A stretch of 64,000 nt of DNA from Myotis daubentonii (GCF_963259705.1 NC_081841.1:114364979-114428978); one strand, 5' to 3'; numbered from the stretch's first letter, positions 43,446 to 55,737 are shown. Program-made: numbers and translations. Notes: generated by a model not told the origin, from the letters alone.

Positions 43446-44580
43446 TAACTGATAAATAAAACATTGTTTAAAGATATAAAGAGTTGTCACTGACAAATAA
43501 AATGCAATAAATTGAGAAGAAAATATTTAACAAACCACTATGGAGGTACCAACAAAAATTAAAAAATAGAACTATCTAATGACCCAACAATTCCACTTCT
43601 CGTATTTATTCCAAATAATCCAAAACACTAATTCAAAAACATATATGCACCCCTATGTTTAATGCAGCAGTATTTACAATAGCAAGGATGTTGCAACTTA
43701 TGCTTCCATTGATACACAAAAGAATAGTGATAATCCAAAATAGCTGCAGAGTTGGTAGAAACTACACCCCCACCTTCCAGTGCAAAACCAAAAAAAGCTT
43801 CTGAACAGCAAAAGAAACTGACAACAAAACAAAGACACCTGTCAGAATGGCTATCATCAATAAATCAACAAAGGACAAGTGCTGGGGAGGGTGCAGAGAA
43901 AAAGGAACCCTCCTGCACTGCTGGTGGGAATGCAGACTGGTGTAGCCACTGTGGAGAACAGTATGGAGTTTCCTCAAAAAACTAAAAATGGAACTCCCAT
44001 TTGACCCAGTAATCTCACTTCTAAGAATATACCCCCAAGAGACTAGAAACACCAATTAGAAAGGATATATGCGCCCCTATTTCCATAGCAGCACAATTTA
44101 CAATAGCTAAGATCTGGAAACAGCCTAAGTGCCTATCAGCAGATGAATGGATTAGAAAACTGTGGTACATCTACACAATGGAATACTATGCTGCTGTAAA
44201 AAAGAAGGAATTCTTACCATTTGCAACAGCATGGATGGAACTGGAGAGCATTATGCTAAGTGAAATAAGCCAGTCAGTGAAAGAAAAATACCACATGATC
44301 TCACTCATGTATGGATAATATAGACCATTATAAACTGATGAACAACAATAGATACAGAAGAAGAGCAGCAATAAACAGACTGTCAAACTACAGCAGGAAT
44401 GCTGGGGAGAGTTGGGGGGGGGGGTGGTAAGAGATCAACCAAAGGACTTGTATGCATGCATATAAGCATAACCAATGGACACAAGACACTTGGGAGTAGA
44501 GGAGGCTGGGGGAAGGTCAAGGGGGGAAAAAAGGAGACAAATGTACTACTCTTTGTAATATTTTAAGCAATTAAAAAAAA
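43446..44580 (+). mobile_element. L1 3' fragments, including a younger 5'-truncated copy
   Basis: 43446-43790 is old L1 3' ORF2 sequence; from about 43800 a better preserved L1 runs through the ORF2 C-terminus (TGTGGTACATCTACACAATG, CATTATGCTAAGTGAAATAA) to the 3' UTR with G-run 44413-44426 and AGCAATTAAAAAAAAG tail. Antisense frames at 43762-44055 and 44186-44386 are shadows. Confidence 0.8.
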
Positions 44581-46636
44581 GCAAAAAAAGAGAGAGAAGT
44601 AATATAACATACTGCTATATTGATACTAATTATGGGTCACACATTAAATCTCTGAGGTCAAATGGTTAGGTGATAAAATATTACCGTATAGAAAATCTGC
44701 TTGAATATCTTTAGATCATCTTGTTAAAACAGTTGTCCTAAAAATGTGCTTCCAGTGTCAGTAGCCTTGACATTGTCTGAATCCCACCCCAGACCTACTG
44801 AATCAGATGCTGTGGGAGTAGGGCCCTCCAGGTTTTTTTGATGCATGCTAAAATCACTGCTCAAGCAATATAGACTTAGCTTAATCAGTTAAATCCATAT
44901 TTAAAAAAATAAGTCAGAATTCCAGGTAGCATTTGAACCTACTCTTTCTAAATAAGTGTATCTCACTCTTGGCGACATACTGAAATTACTTGAGGAGCTA
45001 AAAGAAAGAAAAATACCAACGCTTGTGTCCCAGCTCCAGAGATTTAGGTTTCTGGAACTGGCTTGGACTTCGGGATTTTTGAAAACTCCCTAGATGACTC
45101 TGATACCTGACTAAGGTTGATAATTTATTTTCTCTAAGCCATAGGTAGTATACAGGAAGGACACATTTTAGAATTCTGATCCCCAAAGTGTAAGATAATA
45201 AATTTGTGTTGTTTTAAGTCACTAAGTTTGTGGGTTATAGCATCAATAGGAAATTAATACAGTGAGTCTGGGATATTTATTTTAATTCTTTGATTAATTT
45301 ATTTTAATTCTTCCTAAGTAAAATAGAAATAATAGAGACCACTAGCTGCTCTTATACCGGTAATAATCCAGTAAGCTGACTTGGGTAAATTGCTGGTCAA
45401 ATAGGAAGTATTCAATAACACACTACCCCCATCTCTTCCATCACCATGAATCTTGTGATGATGGCTACATTCAGAACTGAGGATATGTCATTAACAGGTA
45501 ATTGTATAATAGATTTTGTAAAAACATCTCTTAAATGTATTTTGTAATTTTTTTATAGTAAAGAAAGAGAAAGAAAGAAACTGGCAGAACAAGAGCTATT
45601 AGCAAATACCAGAACATCTGTTTATGTACAGCTTATCACTGGATTTAACCAACTTTATCTAAAAGATCATTTTCTCAAGTGAAGCTTGAATCATAGAAAC
45701 TTAGAATTAATATCTAATCCAGTCTCACCCCATGTAAGAACCAGTTTTAACACCCTTTGCTATGGCCATTCAGTCTAGACTTGAATACTTTGAGTGAAAG
45801 GAAGATTACTATGACAGCTCACTTTAATTTCAAGAAGCAATTCACAGCTATCACAGCTAGACAAAAATCTTTCTTCTACTTCCTCCTTTGGTTGTGGTTC
45901 CAAACTTAAGGTATTTAAAGCCATTTTCAAGAAAAGCTATTTTTTACCTGGATGTACAGCATTGGGAACAAATGAAAAAGGAATGTAACTCAAATTTGTG
46001 TGTTTGTGTATGTGAACTTGTGTGTTGAGCAGACAAGAAAGAGCAGATATGTATCCTTGAGCCTACAAGATGAGGATAAATATGAGAAAAGGAAAAAGAG
46101 AAGGAAGACATATATTAAAAAGAAGAAAAAGCTATATAGATGTTATGAAACTACAAAGATATTTTCTAAATGGTTGTGGAGGTATGGGAGCAGCTGGGTA
46201 CAGGCTGATAAGAGTTTTGCTTCTGCATCTATTTTTGTTTGAAAATAGCAAAACACAATGCGCAAACTGCTAGGAGGATGAATCACAGGGGAAAAAAAAG
46301 TAGAAACTGGTAGTAAAAACAAAAACAAAACAGTAATAGACCTTTGTAAAGATCTTTGTCATGAGCAGGAAAATGAGACTTTCAAATAGTCCAGTTATGT
46401 AGAAAGAGCTTGTTTCTAAGTTTCTGAGAGATTCATTCACCCTAATTAGGTAGGATATGAAAGAAGAAAAAACTACATTTCCCCAATGTTCCCTTAAACT
46501 ATTTTAAAAATAAATTATTTTTCCTCTTGTTAATATTCTTTTGTAAATCAACTCTTAACTTACTTCAGAACTCAAAAATTCTAAGCACAAATTATTACAA
46601 GTAAGAATTTATCATCACGTAGCAATTTATAGTTTA
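44581..46636. other. Mostly unique spacer with old hAT-like remnants
   Basis: No gene recognised. 44735-44870 (CACCCCAGACCTACTGAATC) resembles MER5/MER3-type hAT elements, as does 44960-45115 (ACTTGAGGAGCTAAAAG, CTCCAGAGATTTAGG). Both are too diverged for a firm name. The lysine-rich frames at 46000-46273 overlap in two frames and look like chance. Confidence 0.45.
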
Positions 46637-46986
46637 CTAGAGACCTGGTGCACGACATTCGTGCCCCGGGGTGGGGGGGCAGGGTCCCCTCAGCCCAGCC
46701 TGTGACTTCTCGCAGTTTGGGACTGGCTTAGGCCTGCTCCCTACAGACATCTCCCGAGGGGTCCTTAGTGCTGCCGCAGAGGCAGGAGAGGGTCCTGCTC
46801 ACAATCTGTGAGCCCACTGGCGAGCCCAGCTTCTGGCTGAGCGGCGCTCCCCCCTGTGGGAACACACTGACCACCAGGGGGCAGCTCCTGCATTAAGCGT
46901 GTGCCCTCTGGTGATCAGTGCATGTCATAGCAACCGGTCATTCCACCATTCAGTCAATTTGCATATTAGCCTTTTATTATATAGCA
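46637..46986 (-). mobile_element. Non-autonomous Helitron
   Basis: CTAGAGACCTGGTGCACGAC start and TTTTATTATATAGCA end on the plus strand; contains the CTGACCACCAGGGGGCAGCT and TGGTGATCAGTG inverted core typical of the family. A and T flanks, no duplication. Confidence 0.92.
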
Positions 46987-47709
46987 TATGTTTTCTTTGA
47001 TATTACTTAAGCTGAGATTAAGGTTTAATTAATTTACCTTAATGCACAATATATTTTTATCTATATGTGGGATCCTGGAGATTAGAAAAATTAAGAGATT
47101 TAACCAAAGTTACAGATAATAAATGGCTGAGGTAAGATTTAAACCTTTTCTCTGGACTCTAAATCCTGAATTCTCTCTACAATACTATGGATTTTGAAAT
47201 ATAGTCTCTAATCCAATTAGCAGGTGCATTATGTATATTTGAATAGCACTATTTTGTGAAAATCAAATATCTCTACTAATTAAAAAAAACTGTTTTATTA
47301 GAAGTGGATGGCAGCAGATTAAAAATCTGATTAGGATCTAGGAATGAATTAGAGTTATTAGATCCTTCCATTGATTCCCTTGCCAAGCATTGGTGTTTGG
47401 AGAACTCTAAATTAGCAAATAAAGATTGCATACATCTCCTGTTTCTGAATCCAGTCTATTGAGTTATCCTACCTTATCTAGAGAGATATTCTGCTTTTTA
47501 TTCATTTGGCAATAGCAAATAATAGTAAATCAACCCTGCATCTCACTAACCCTTCCTCATGTTTTGAATTATTCCTTTTGTATTTAATCACTATGCAGCC
47601 ATTACAAAATATGATGAAATATTTGGGGTACAAGCTTTCTTTTCTATATTGGATTTGTCCTCCTTAACAAATGTCATTTGTTAAAGTGCATTTAAATAAA
47701 TTTGGATTT
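46987..47709. other. AT-rich spacer
   Basis: Nothing firm; 47060-47150 (AGATTAGAAAAATTAAGAGA) is faintly MIR-like. Confidence 0.5.
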
Positions 47710-47935
47710 GCCCTAGCTGGTTTGGCTTAGTGGATAGAGCATCGGCCTGTGGACTGAAAGGTCCCGGGTTTGATTCTGGTCAGAGGCACATGCCTGGGTT
47801 GTGAGGTCGATCCCCAGTGGGGGCCATGCAGGAGAAAGCCAATCAATGATTCTCTCTCATTATTGATGTTTCTATCTCTCTCTCCCTTACCCTCTCCTTT
47901 CCTCTCTGAAATCAATAAAGATATATTATAAAAAA
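47710..47935 (+). mobile_element. VES SINE
   Basis: GCCCTAGCTGGTTTGGCTTA head, B-box-like GGTTTGATTC, polypyrimidine body and ATCAATAAAGATATATT tail followed by an A-rich run. Target duplication not clear. Confidence 0.92.
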
Positions 47936-48109
47936 AATATAGAAATAAATAAATAAATATGGCTTCAACATTTTGGAGATGAGACTGTAAAATATCTTGA
48001 AACTCCTAAAAATAATTTTTGAACAAAATATTTCAGCAATCTCATAACTTTGAAAATTAGAGATACAATTGAATATTTTGATCAACAAATGATAACTTTA
48101 CTTTTAAGG
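47936..48109. other. AT-rich spacer
   Basis: Nothing recognised between the VES tail and the L1 start. Confidence 0.5.
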
Positions 48110-49236
48110 AGCAATAAAATATATAAAGCAGCTACTCACAGAAATAAAGGGAGAAACAGATCAAAATACAATCGTATTTGGAAACCTTACACTCCATTGA
48201 CAGCTCTAGACAGATCAACCAAACAGAAAACCAATAAACAAATATTGGCCTTAAATACAACACTAGACCAAATGGACATAATTGACATTTACAGAACATT
48301 TCATCCCAGAGCATCAGATTATAAATTCTCTTCCAGTGCACACGGAACATTCTTAAGGATAGAAAATATGTTGGGTCACTGAACTAGCATCAACGAATTC
48401 AAGAAGACTGAAATTATACCAAGCATATTTTCTGACCACATTGCCTTGAAATTAGAAATCGACTGCAAAAAGGAAGTAAAGAAATTCACAAATATGTGGA
48501 GATAAAACAATATATTACTAAAAAAAATGACTGGGTAAAATGAGAATGACAATACAACATACCAAAAGCAGTAATAAGAGGGAAGTTTATATCATTACAG
48601 GCCTATCAAACTGAAATCCCAAGTAAGCAACCTAACATCACATGTTAAAGTACTAGAAAAAGAAGAACAAAAGCAACCCAAAGTCAGCAGTAGAAAGAAA
48701 ATAATAAAATTTAGAGCAGAATTAAATGAAATAAAGAACAAAAACACTATACAAAAAAATCAATTAAACAAAGAGCTGGTTCTTTGAAAAGATTTGTAAA
48801 ATTGACAAATCCCTGGCTAGACTCACTAAGAAAAAAAAGGAAAAGACCCATGAAAATGAATTCATAAATGAGAAAGGAGAAGTTACCACAGATACACAAA
48901 GAATCATACTAGAATATTATGAAAGACTATGTGCCACCAAATTTAATAACTTAGAAGTGGATTAGTTCCTAGAAATATATAACCTTCCTAAAACCCTAGA
49001 CTAAATAATAAAGAATTGGAAAATCTAAATATACTAATTAGCAGTGAGGAAACTGAAACAACTATCAAAACCTCCCAAAAAAACAAAAGTCCAGGATGAC
49101 ATGGTTTCACCAGTGAATTCTACCAAACATTCAAAGAATTAAAACTTATTCTTCTCAAACACTTCCAAAAAGTTGAAGAAGAGGTAATACTCCCTAACAC
49201 ATTCTATAAGGCCAATATAGGATGATACCAAAACCT

Positions 49237-49325
<89 letters not shown>

Positions 49326-51003
49326 CTACAGAACAATATATCTGATGAAAACAGGTATAACAATCTTAAACATAATACTAGCAAATAGAATACAACAGTA
49401 CATCCAAAAAATAATACATCATGATCAAGTAGAGTTCATTCCAGGGTCACAAGTATGATTCAGCATATGCAAATCAATCAATGTATTACACACATTAACA
49501 GAAGAAAGGATAAAAATCATATAATCTTATCAATAGATGCAGAAAAAGCATTTGATAAGATACAACATTCGTTTATGATTAAAACACTCAATAAAATAGG
49601 AATAGAGGAAAGTACCTCAACATAATAAAGGCCATAAATTATAAACCCTCAGCTAAATCATTCTCAATCGCAAAAAAAAAACTAAAAGCTTTTCCTCTAA
49701 GATTAGGAACAAGACGAGGATGTCTACTCTCCCCACTCTTACTCAACATAATGCTTGAAGTCCTAACCAGAGCAATAAGGCAAGAGAATGAAATGAAAGG
49801 CAGCCAAATAGGGAAGAAAGAAGTCAAACTGTCACTTTCTGTGGATGACATGATTCTGTATATAGAAAACCCTAAAGACTCCACCAAAAACCTATTAGAA
49901 ATAATAAACAAATACAGTCAAGTTGCAGGATACAAAATTAATGTGCAAAAATCCATTGCCTTCCTGAATACTAACAAGAAAACTTCAGAAAAAGAAAAGA
50001 AAAAACAAATCCTTTTGCAACTGCAACCAAAAGAATAAAATAGCTAGGAATAAACTTAACAAAGAATGTGAAAAACCTATGTACTGAAAATTACAAAGCA
50101 TTATTAAAAGAGATTGAAAAAGATACAACAAAATGGAAAAATATGCCATGTTCATGGATTGGAAGAATAAACACAGTTAAAAGGCCATATTAACTCAAAG
50201 CAATATACAGATTTAATGCAATCTGCATCAAAATCTCAATGTCACTGTTTAAAGAAATAGAACCAGAAAGCATAAGATTTATATGAAACCACAAAAGTCC
50301 GTGCATGGACAAAGCAATTCTGAGAAAAAAGAACAAAGCTGGAGGTATCACACTACCTGACTTCAAATTTTACTACAGAGTTACAATAATCAAAACAGCA
50401 TGGTACTGGTAGCAAAACAGACCCATACATCAATGAAACAGAATAAACAACCCAGCTCTAAAACCACATATATATGGACAGATCATCTTCAACAAAGAAG
50501 CCAGAAATACACAATGGAGTAAAGATAGTCTCTTCAATAAATGGTGCTGGGAAAACTGGAAAGCCACATGCAAACAAATGAAATGGGAATACAGTTTGTC
50601 CCAATGTACAAAAATTAATTAAAATGGATCAAAGGACTAAATATAAGACCCAAAACAATAAGTTACATAGAAGAAAATATAGGTACCAAACTTTTGGAAT
50701 TTAGTCATATAGAACAACTTATGAACTTGACCTGAAAGGCAAGGGAAGTAAAGGCAAAAATAAATGAATGGGACTAAAAAGCTTCTGCACAGCAAAAGAA
50801 ACTGACAACAAAACAAAGAGGCAACCAACCAGGTGGGAGATGATATTTGAAAACAGTAACTCTGAGAAAGGTTTAATTTCAAAATATATAAAGAACTCAT
50901 AAAATTCAACACCAAACAAACTACCCAATCAATAAATGGGCAGAGAAATTGAAAATACACCTCTCCCAAGAAGACATACAAACAGCTAATCTTATGTAAT
51001 AAA
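48050..51003 (+). pseudogene. L1 ORF2 remnant (endonuclease-RT)
   Basis: Readable RT text around 49530-49620 ([13 protein letters not shown] frame for the [10 protein letters not shown] motif) and at 49751-50038. The catalytic box reads [18 protein letters not shown], so phenylalanine and alanine before the aspartate pair are altered compared with the FADD box of the L1 at 21.5 kb. Many stops and shifts; inactive. Confidence 0.8.
49240..49322 (+). repeat. Compound (CT)n(CA)n microsatellite
   Basis: About 20 CT followed directly by about 20 CA dinucleotides inside L1 ORF2. Confidence 0.95.
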
Positions 51004-51374
51004 AGCCCAGCGACCACAATGGCATAATGACCAGAACAACCACTCAAGGTGCACTGACCACTTCTTGGTCCCCCCCCGCCCGCCCGGGCCCACAGGCTCT
51101 GATCACAGCATGGCCAATGGGGAACCACAGGGAACTGGGTGGGTGGCAGTGGGGCAGAACTGGGGAATGGCAAGCAGACGGAACGGCCAACATCTTGGTC
51201 TCTACCTCCGGTCCGCAGACTCCAATCGCAGCATGGTGAACGCAGAACCATGGGGAACCGGGTGGGTGGTGGCAGGGCGGGACTGGGGACTGGCAAGTAG
51301 GTGGAAGATGGCCCTGATCGCAGGCTAGGCCTAGGGACCATACCCGCGCACGATTTCGTGTGCTAAGCCTCTAG
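50990..51374 (+). mobile_element. Helitron nested in L1
   Basis: TCTTATGTAATAAAAGCC start after an A, CGCGCACGATTTCGTGTGCT and CTAG end before a T. Removal restores L1 AAACAGCTAA/TAGAAATATAAA. The middle has two related ~100-bp segments (51105-51180 and 51235-51310) around a GGAACTGGGTGGGTGGCAG-like motif. Frames on both strands here, including most of minus 50637-51341, are not genes. Confidence 0.9.
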
Positions 51375-51604
51375 TAGAAATATAAAAAGATGTTCAACCT
51401 CACTGGCAATTAGGGAAATGCAATTCAAAACTATAATGAGATACCACCTCACACCTGTTAGAGTATCCATTATCAACAAGACAAGCAATAAACGTTGGAG
51501 AGGTTGTAGAAAAAGAGGAACCCTCATTTATTGGTGGTGAGAATGTAGATTGGTACAACCACTATGGAAAGCAATCCAGCAGTTCCTCAAAAAATTAAAA
51601 ATAG

Positions 51605-52541
51605 GAGAGAAACCAAGATGGCGCCATAGGTAAACACCGGGGTTTGCTGCCTCAAAAAAACCACTTTAAAAATACAACTAAAAGACGGAATGGACATCAT
51701 ACAGAACCACAGGAAGGCTGGCTGAGTGGAAATTCTACAACTAGAAGGAAAGAGAAAAGCATACCGGGACTCAGAGGAGGCGCAGTGTGGAAGTAAAATA
51801 CTAAGGTGCGGAAGTGCATACGGAGCAGGCTGGTGGCTGAGGGCGCGGTTGTCGTTTTCAATCGGGAGGGAGTCTCAGGCTCTGAGTTCCAGTTCCTGGA
51901 GAGTCTCTAGGGACCCAGACTCATACAGGAGAAGTGGGACTGTCTGGCAGTGGTCGGAACTCGAGGGCAGCTTTCTCTCCGAGGGGCTTGCAGCGATTAC
52001 TGGGACACTGAGAAGCAGAGCCTCTGAGGGCTGGACTGAGAGCAGCCATAACTGCTAGCCCTGCCCTGTTGATCCTGTGGGACCCGCCCCGCCCAAGCCC
52101 TGCAGGGAGGCTTTTGCTGGATAGCCTCAGGCAAAGGCTAGATTAGCACCTCCCTAGAGATCCAGGAGCCAGGAAACCCAGAGGTCAGAGTGGGACCATT
52201 CAGTCTGCAGCTCCGTGGAACCATAAAGGACACACTCAGGGGGCAGAGTCAGTGAGCACCAAAGCCCCATTGAAGCAAGTCTTGCCCCAGAGGGGAGTCT
52301 CCAGCACAGAAGTTCTCCCACTGTAGACACAGCTGATTCTCACAGCCAATTGGCCTGGAGGTCAATTCCTCCCAGTGATAACTACAACAATCAAGGCTTA
52401 ATTATAACAAGAGTGTGCACAAAGCCCACAAGGGGGTGCACCAAGAATGCCCTCCTAGGTAATTGGGGAGGCTGAACCACTGGGCCCTAGAGGACACTCA
52501 GCACAGAAAACCACTTTATCAACACAGGGAAGCATAAAAAA
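51605..52541 (+). promoter_or_regulatory. HAL1 5' UTR
   Basis: GC-rich leader with CCAAGATGGCG near its start, a YY1-like site commonly seen at L1 starts. The 110-codon frame at 51726-52058 is matched in antisense at 39331-39588 of the first HAL1, but I see no domain in it. Confidence 0.6.
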
Positions 52542-53406
52542 ATGTGGAGACAAAGAAAAAGGACACAAATGACAGAAATAGTGGAAAGCAAACTACTGGA
52601 TATAGAGTTCAAAACCACACTTTTAAGGTTTTTCAAGAATTTTCTAGAAACTGCCGATAAACTTAATGAGACCTACAAGAAATCTAATGAGACCCTCGAG
52701 GTTGTGATAAAGGACCAACTAGAAATTAAGCATACACTGACTGAAATAAAGAATATTATACAGACTCCCAACAGCAGACTAGAGGATCGCAAGAATCAAG
52801 TCAACGATTTGAAATACGAAGAAGCAAAAAACACCCAACCGGAAAAGCAAAATGAAAAAAGAATCCAAAAATACGGAGATAGTGTAAGGAGCCTCTGGGA
52901 CAGCTTCAAGCGTACCAACATCCGAATTATAGGGGTGCCAGAAGATGAGAGAGAGCAAGATATTGAAAACCTATTTGAAGAAATAATGACAGAAAACTTC
53001 CCCCACCTGGTGAAAGAAATAGACTTACAAGTTCAGGAAGTGCAGAGAACCCCAAACAAAAAGAATCCAAAGAGGACCACACCAAGACACATCATAATTA
53101 AAATGCCAAGAGCAAGACAAAGAGAGAATCTTAAAAGCAGAAAGAGAAAGACACTCAGTTACCTACAAGGGAGTATCCATACGAATGTCAGCTGATTTCT
53201 TAACAGAAACTTTGCAGGCCAGAAGGGAGTGGCAAGAAATATTCAAAGTGAGGAATGCCAAGAACCTACAACCAAGATTACTTTATCCAGCAAAGCTATC
53301 ATTCAGAATTGAAGGTCAGATAAAGAGCTTCACAGATAAGAAAAAGCTAAAGGAGTTCATCACCACCAAACCAGTATTCTATGAAATCCTGAAAGGTATC
53401 CTTTAA
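52542..53406 (+). pseudogene. HAL1 ORF1 (one frameshift)
   Basis: Frame 1 runs from ATG 52542 for 217 codons; at about 53115 a one-base loss relative to the sister copy shifts the frame, and the original frame resumes in the overlapping piece 53185-53406 (SADFLTETLQARREWQEIFK to the stop). Repairing nothing, the two pieces together cover the whole ORF1p: coiled coil (about residues 20-110), RRM-like domain with NIRIIGVPEDEREQD (126-140) and HIIIKMPRA (183-191), and the C-terminal domain. Confidence 0.88.
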
Positions 53407-53774
53407 GAAGAGGAAGAAGAAAAAGGTAAAGATACAAATTATGAACAACAAATACACATCTAGCAACAAGTGAATCTGAAAATCAAGTGAATAATCTGAT
53501 GAACAGAATGAACTGGTGATTATAAGAGAATCAGGGGCATAGAAAGGGAATGGACTGGCTATTCTTGGGGGGGAAAGGGGTGAGGGGGATGCGGGAAGAG
53601 ACTGGACAAAAATCGTGCACCTATGGATGAGGACAGTGGATGGGGAGTGAGGGAGGAGGGTGGGGTGGGAACTGGGTGGAGGGGAGTTATGGGGGGGGAA
53701 GAGGAACAAATGTAATAATATGAACAATAAATATTTAATTAATAATAATAAAAAAAGAAATAATAATTTAAAAG

Positions 53775-54345
53775 AAAATTAAGAATAGAGCTACCATACA
53801 ACCCAGCAATCCCTCTCCTGGTTATATACCTGAAAAATTTGAAATCATGTATTTGCAAAGATATATGTACCCCTATCTTCATTGCAGCATTACTCATGGT
53901 GGCCAAGACATGGAAACAACCAAAGTGTCCTGTGATAGAGGACTGGATAAAGAAGATGTGGTAAATATACACCCCAATGGAATTCTACTACTCAGCCATA
54001 AGAAAGGATGAAATTGCATCATTTGCAACAACATAGATGGATCTTGAGAACATTACGCTAAGTGAAATAAGTCAGTCAGAAAAAGCTAAGAACCATACAA
54101 TTTTACTCTTATCTGATATATGAAACTGAACTCATAAATATCACAGCAGTGTAGTGGTTGCAAGAGGGAAGGGGGTCAGGGGGAGAAGGATGTCCTAATA
54201 AATGGTGACAGTAGATTTGACTTTGGGTGGAGGGCATATGTTGCAATATACAGATCTTGTAACATAGACACCCACACCTGAAACTTATATAATCATGATG
54301 AGCAATGTCACCCCAATAAATTTAATTTAAAAATAAAATAAAATG
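53775..54345 (+). mobile_element. Continuation of host L1: ORF2 C-terminus and 3' UTR
   Basis: GAGCTACCATACAACCCAGC picks up at the HAL1 target site and runs to a 3' UTR (GGGGAGAAGGATG) and the AATAAATTTAATTTAAAAAT end. Confidence 0.8.
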
Positions 54346-54500
54346 CTGGTTTTATTTTAAAAGAATAACAAAACAACAAAAAGGCATAGGTCAAGAAATA
54401 CAATCACCCAGGATGAAGTAAATGTATAACAAGGAGGAAGTATGTTTTACAGAGTATTACAGAAAAACCCTTAACCACAACCTGTATTATACGTACATCA
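54346..54500. other. AT-rich spacer
   Basis: Nothing recognised. Confidence 0.5.
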
Positions 54501-54667
54501 CTAGAGGCCCAGTGCATGGATTTACTGGTGGGGTCCCTCGGCCTGGCCTGCACCCTCTTGCAATCTGGGACCCCTCGGGGGATGTCGGAGAGCTGGTTTC
54601 GGCCCAATCACCACAGGCCAGGGCGAGGGACCCCACAGGTGCACAAATACGTGCACCGGGCCTCTAA
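54501..54667. mobile_element. Short Helitron derivative with two outward 3' ends
   Basis: Left: CTAGAGGCCCAGTGCATGGA (reverse 3' end). Right: GTGCACAAATACGTGCACCG then GGCCTCTAA (forward 3' end). The arms form an inverted repeat of about 45 bp including GAGGGACCCCAC. A 5' TC terminus is absent. Similar architecture to 34952-35610. Confidence 0.78.
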
Positions 54668-54849
54668 TATGCATATAAGATCTTTGGTTAATCTTTTCCC
54701 CCCCTTCCCCCTCCCCCCTTCCCTCTGAGATTCATCAGTCTGTTCCATGTTTCCATGCCTGTGGTTTCCACTCCTGCACTGTCTGCCCCCTGGTGGTCAG
54801 TGTGCATCATAACTACCAGCTGGTTGGCCACTCGGCCAGTCGCTTAGTC

Positions 54850-54850
<1 letters not shown>
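54668..54850 (-). mobile_element. L1 3' UTR piece joined to a Helitron 5'-region piece
   Basis: 54668-54757 matches the antisense L1 3' UTR seen at 14921-15020 (TATGCATATAAGATCTTTGG). 54780-54850 is reverse-oriented Helitron core (CTGCCCCCTGGTGGTCAGTG), which normally lies near a 5' end; the terminal TCCTATATAATAAAA is lost at the microsatellite. Together with 54501-54667 it could be one chimeric Helitron. Confidence 0.6.

Positions 54851-54851
<1 letters not shown>

Positions 54852-54940
<89 letters not shown>
54852..54940 (+). repeat. Compound (CT)n(TA)n microsatellite
   Basis: About 25 CT repeats to 54903 followed directly by about 18 TA repeats. Minus-strand frame 54844-55041 is a translation of it. 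Confidence 0.95.
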
Positions 54941-54943
<3 letters not shown>

Positions 54944-55254
54944 TCCCTGTCTGGCCTGTTTACATCTAATTCCTTAACTCTAAGTCTCAGATATCTACAA
55001 GATATGCTAATGTATTTAAAACTGTTTGTGGTCACTCTCAATATTTATGAAAGTAATAAAGTATAAAATGTTCTTTTTAATCCATGTTTTATAATTACAT
55101 AAACTCATTTCATATTTTTCAATAGGAAAAAAATTGCTTTAAAATTCTAAAATAATTTTTAATTTAATAAATAATAAGACTTTTTAAAGCTATCTGTACA
55201 TAAATATAATAAATAAGTGATTTGATCAACACATTATAACTTTAGGAATATAAA
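54941..55254. other. AT-rich spacer
   Basis: Nothing recognised. Confidence 0.55.
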
Positions 55255-55482
55255 AAAACAAAGTCATAGAGCAGACAATCAAGTGATGGTTACCAGAGTG
55301 GAAGGAAATGAGGGAAGGGTGAAATATGTAAAGGGATTAAAATATATGGTAATGAAGGATACTAGATTTTGAGTGGGGATTACACTATAGAGTACAGATG
55401 TGAAATTTTAATGTTGCACACCTGAAAATTATTCAATATTATTACCCAAATTACCCCAATAAATTTAATTTAAAAAAACAAT
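55255..55482 (+). mobile_element. 5'-truncated L1 3' end
   Basis: AGTGATGGTTACCAGAGTGG, TTGCACACCTGAAAATTATT and CCCCAATAAATTTAATTTAA match the end of the L1 at 54100-54345. Confidence 0.8.
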
Positions 55483-55737
55483 CCTGTCTCTGAAATCTCA
55501 AAATTAAATGCTTTAAGTATCATTAATTCTAAAGACTCCACAACACACGGTCTTCACCACATTCTCTACCTCTATCCACAAAGTGACTATTTAATGGAGC
55601 AGGTGAAACAGGGACTTATAAAGATGAACATCCTTAAAATAACTGATTTGTTTCTAGAGACTTTCACTTTATTATATCATTCAGCAACATCACATAGAAA
55701 AAGCTCCAATATAAAAATAGCTTTGTTGCCCTGGCCA
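55483..55737. other. Spacer
   Basis: Nothing recognised; the frame at 55594-55839 runs into the VES and is fortuitous. Confidence 0.5.

Larger units (their letters stand above)
51605..53774 (+). mobile_element. Second full-length HAL1 (half-L1)
   Basis: Starts GAGAGAAACCAAGATGGCGCC, has a ~940-bp GC-rich 5' UTR, a single ORF1, a 3' UTR with the same G-rich tract as the first copy, and an A-rich tail with AATAAA. Target duplication AAAATTAAAAATAG (51591-51604) and AAAATTAAGAATAG (53775-53788), after which the host L1 continues. No ORF2, so it depended on another L1 for reverse transcription. Confidence 0.88.
48110..54345 (+). mobile_element. Sense L1 (ORF2 and 3' UTR) with nested Helitron and HAL1
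   Basis: Begins within the endonuclease region (NTTLDQMDIIDIYRTFHPRA at 48257-48316) and continues through RT and C-terminus to a 3' UTR ending near CACCCCAATAAATTTAATTT (54311-54330). No 5' UTR or ORF1. Nested insertions are a compound microsatellite (49240-49322), a Helitron (50990-51374) and a HAL1 (51605-53774); L1 sequence continues exactly across each. Confidence 0.85.

Noticed and set aside
50637..51341. 234-codon minus-strand frame
   Set aside because: It runs antisense through L1 ORF2 and across the border of a nested Helitron, so no single transcript unit supports it; composition is explained by the two transposons.
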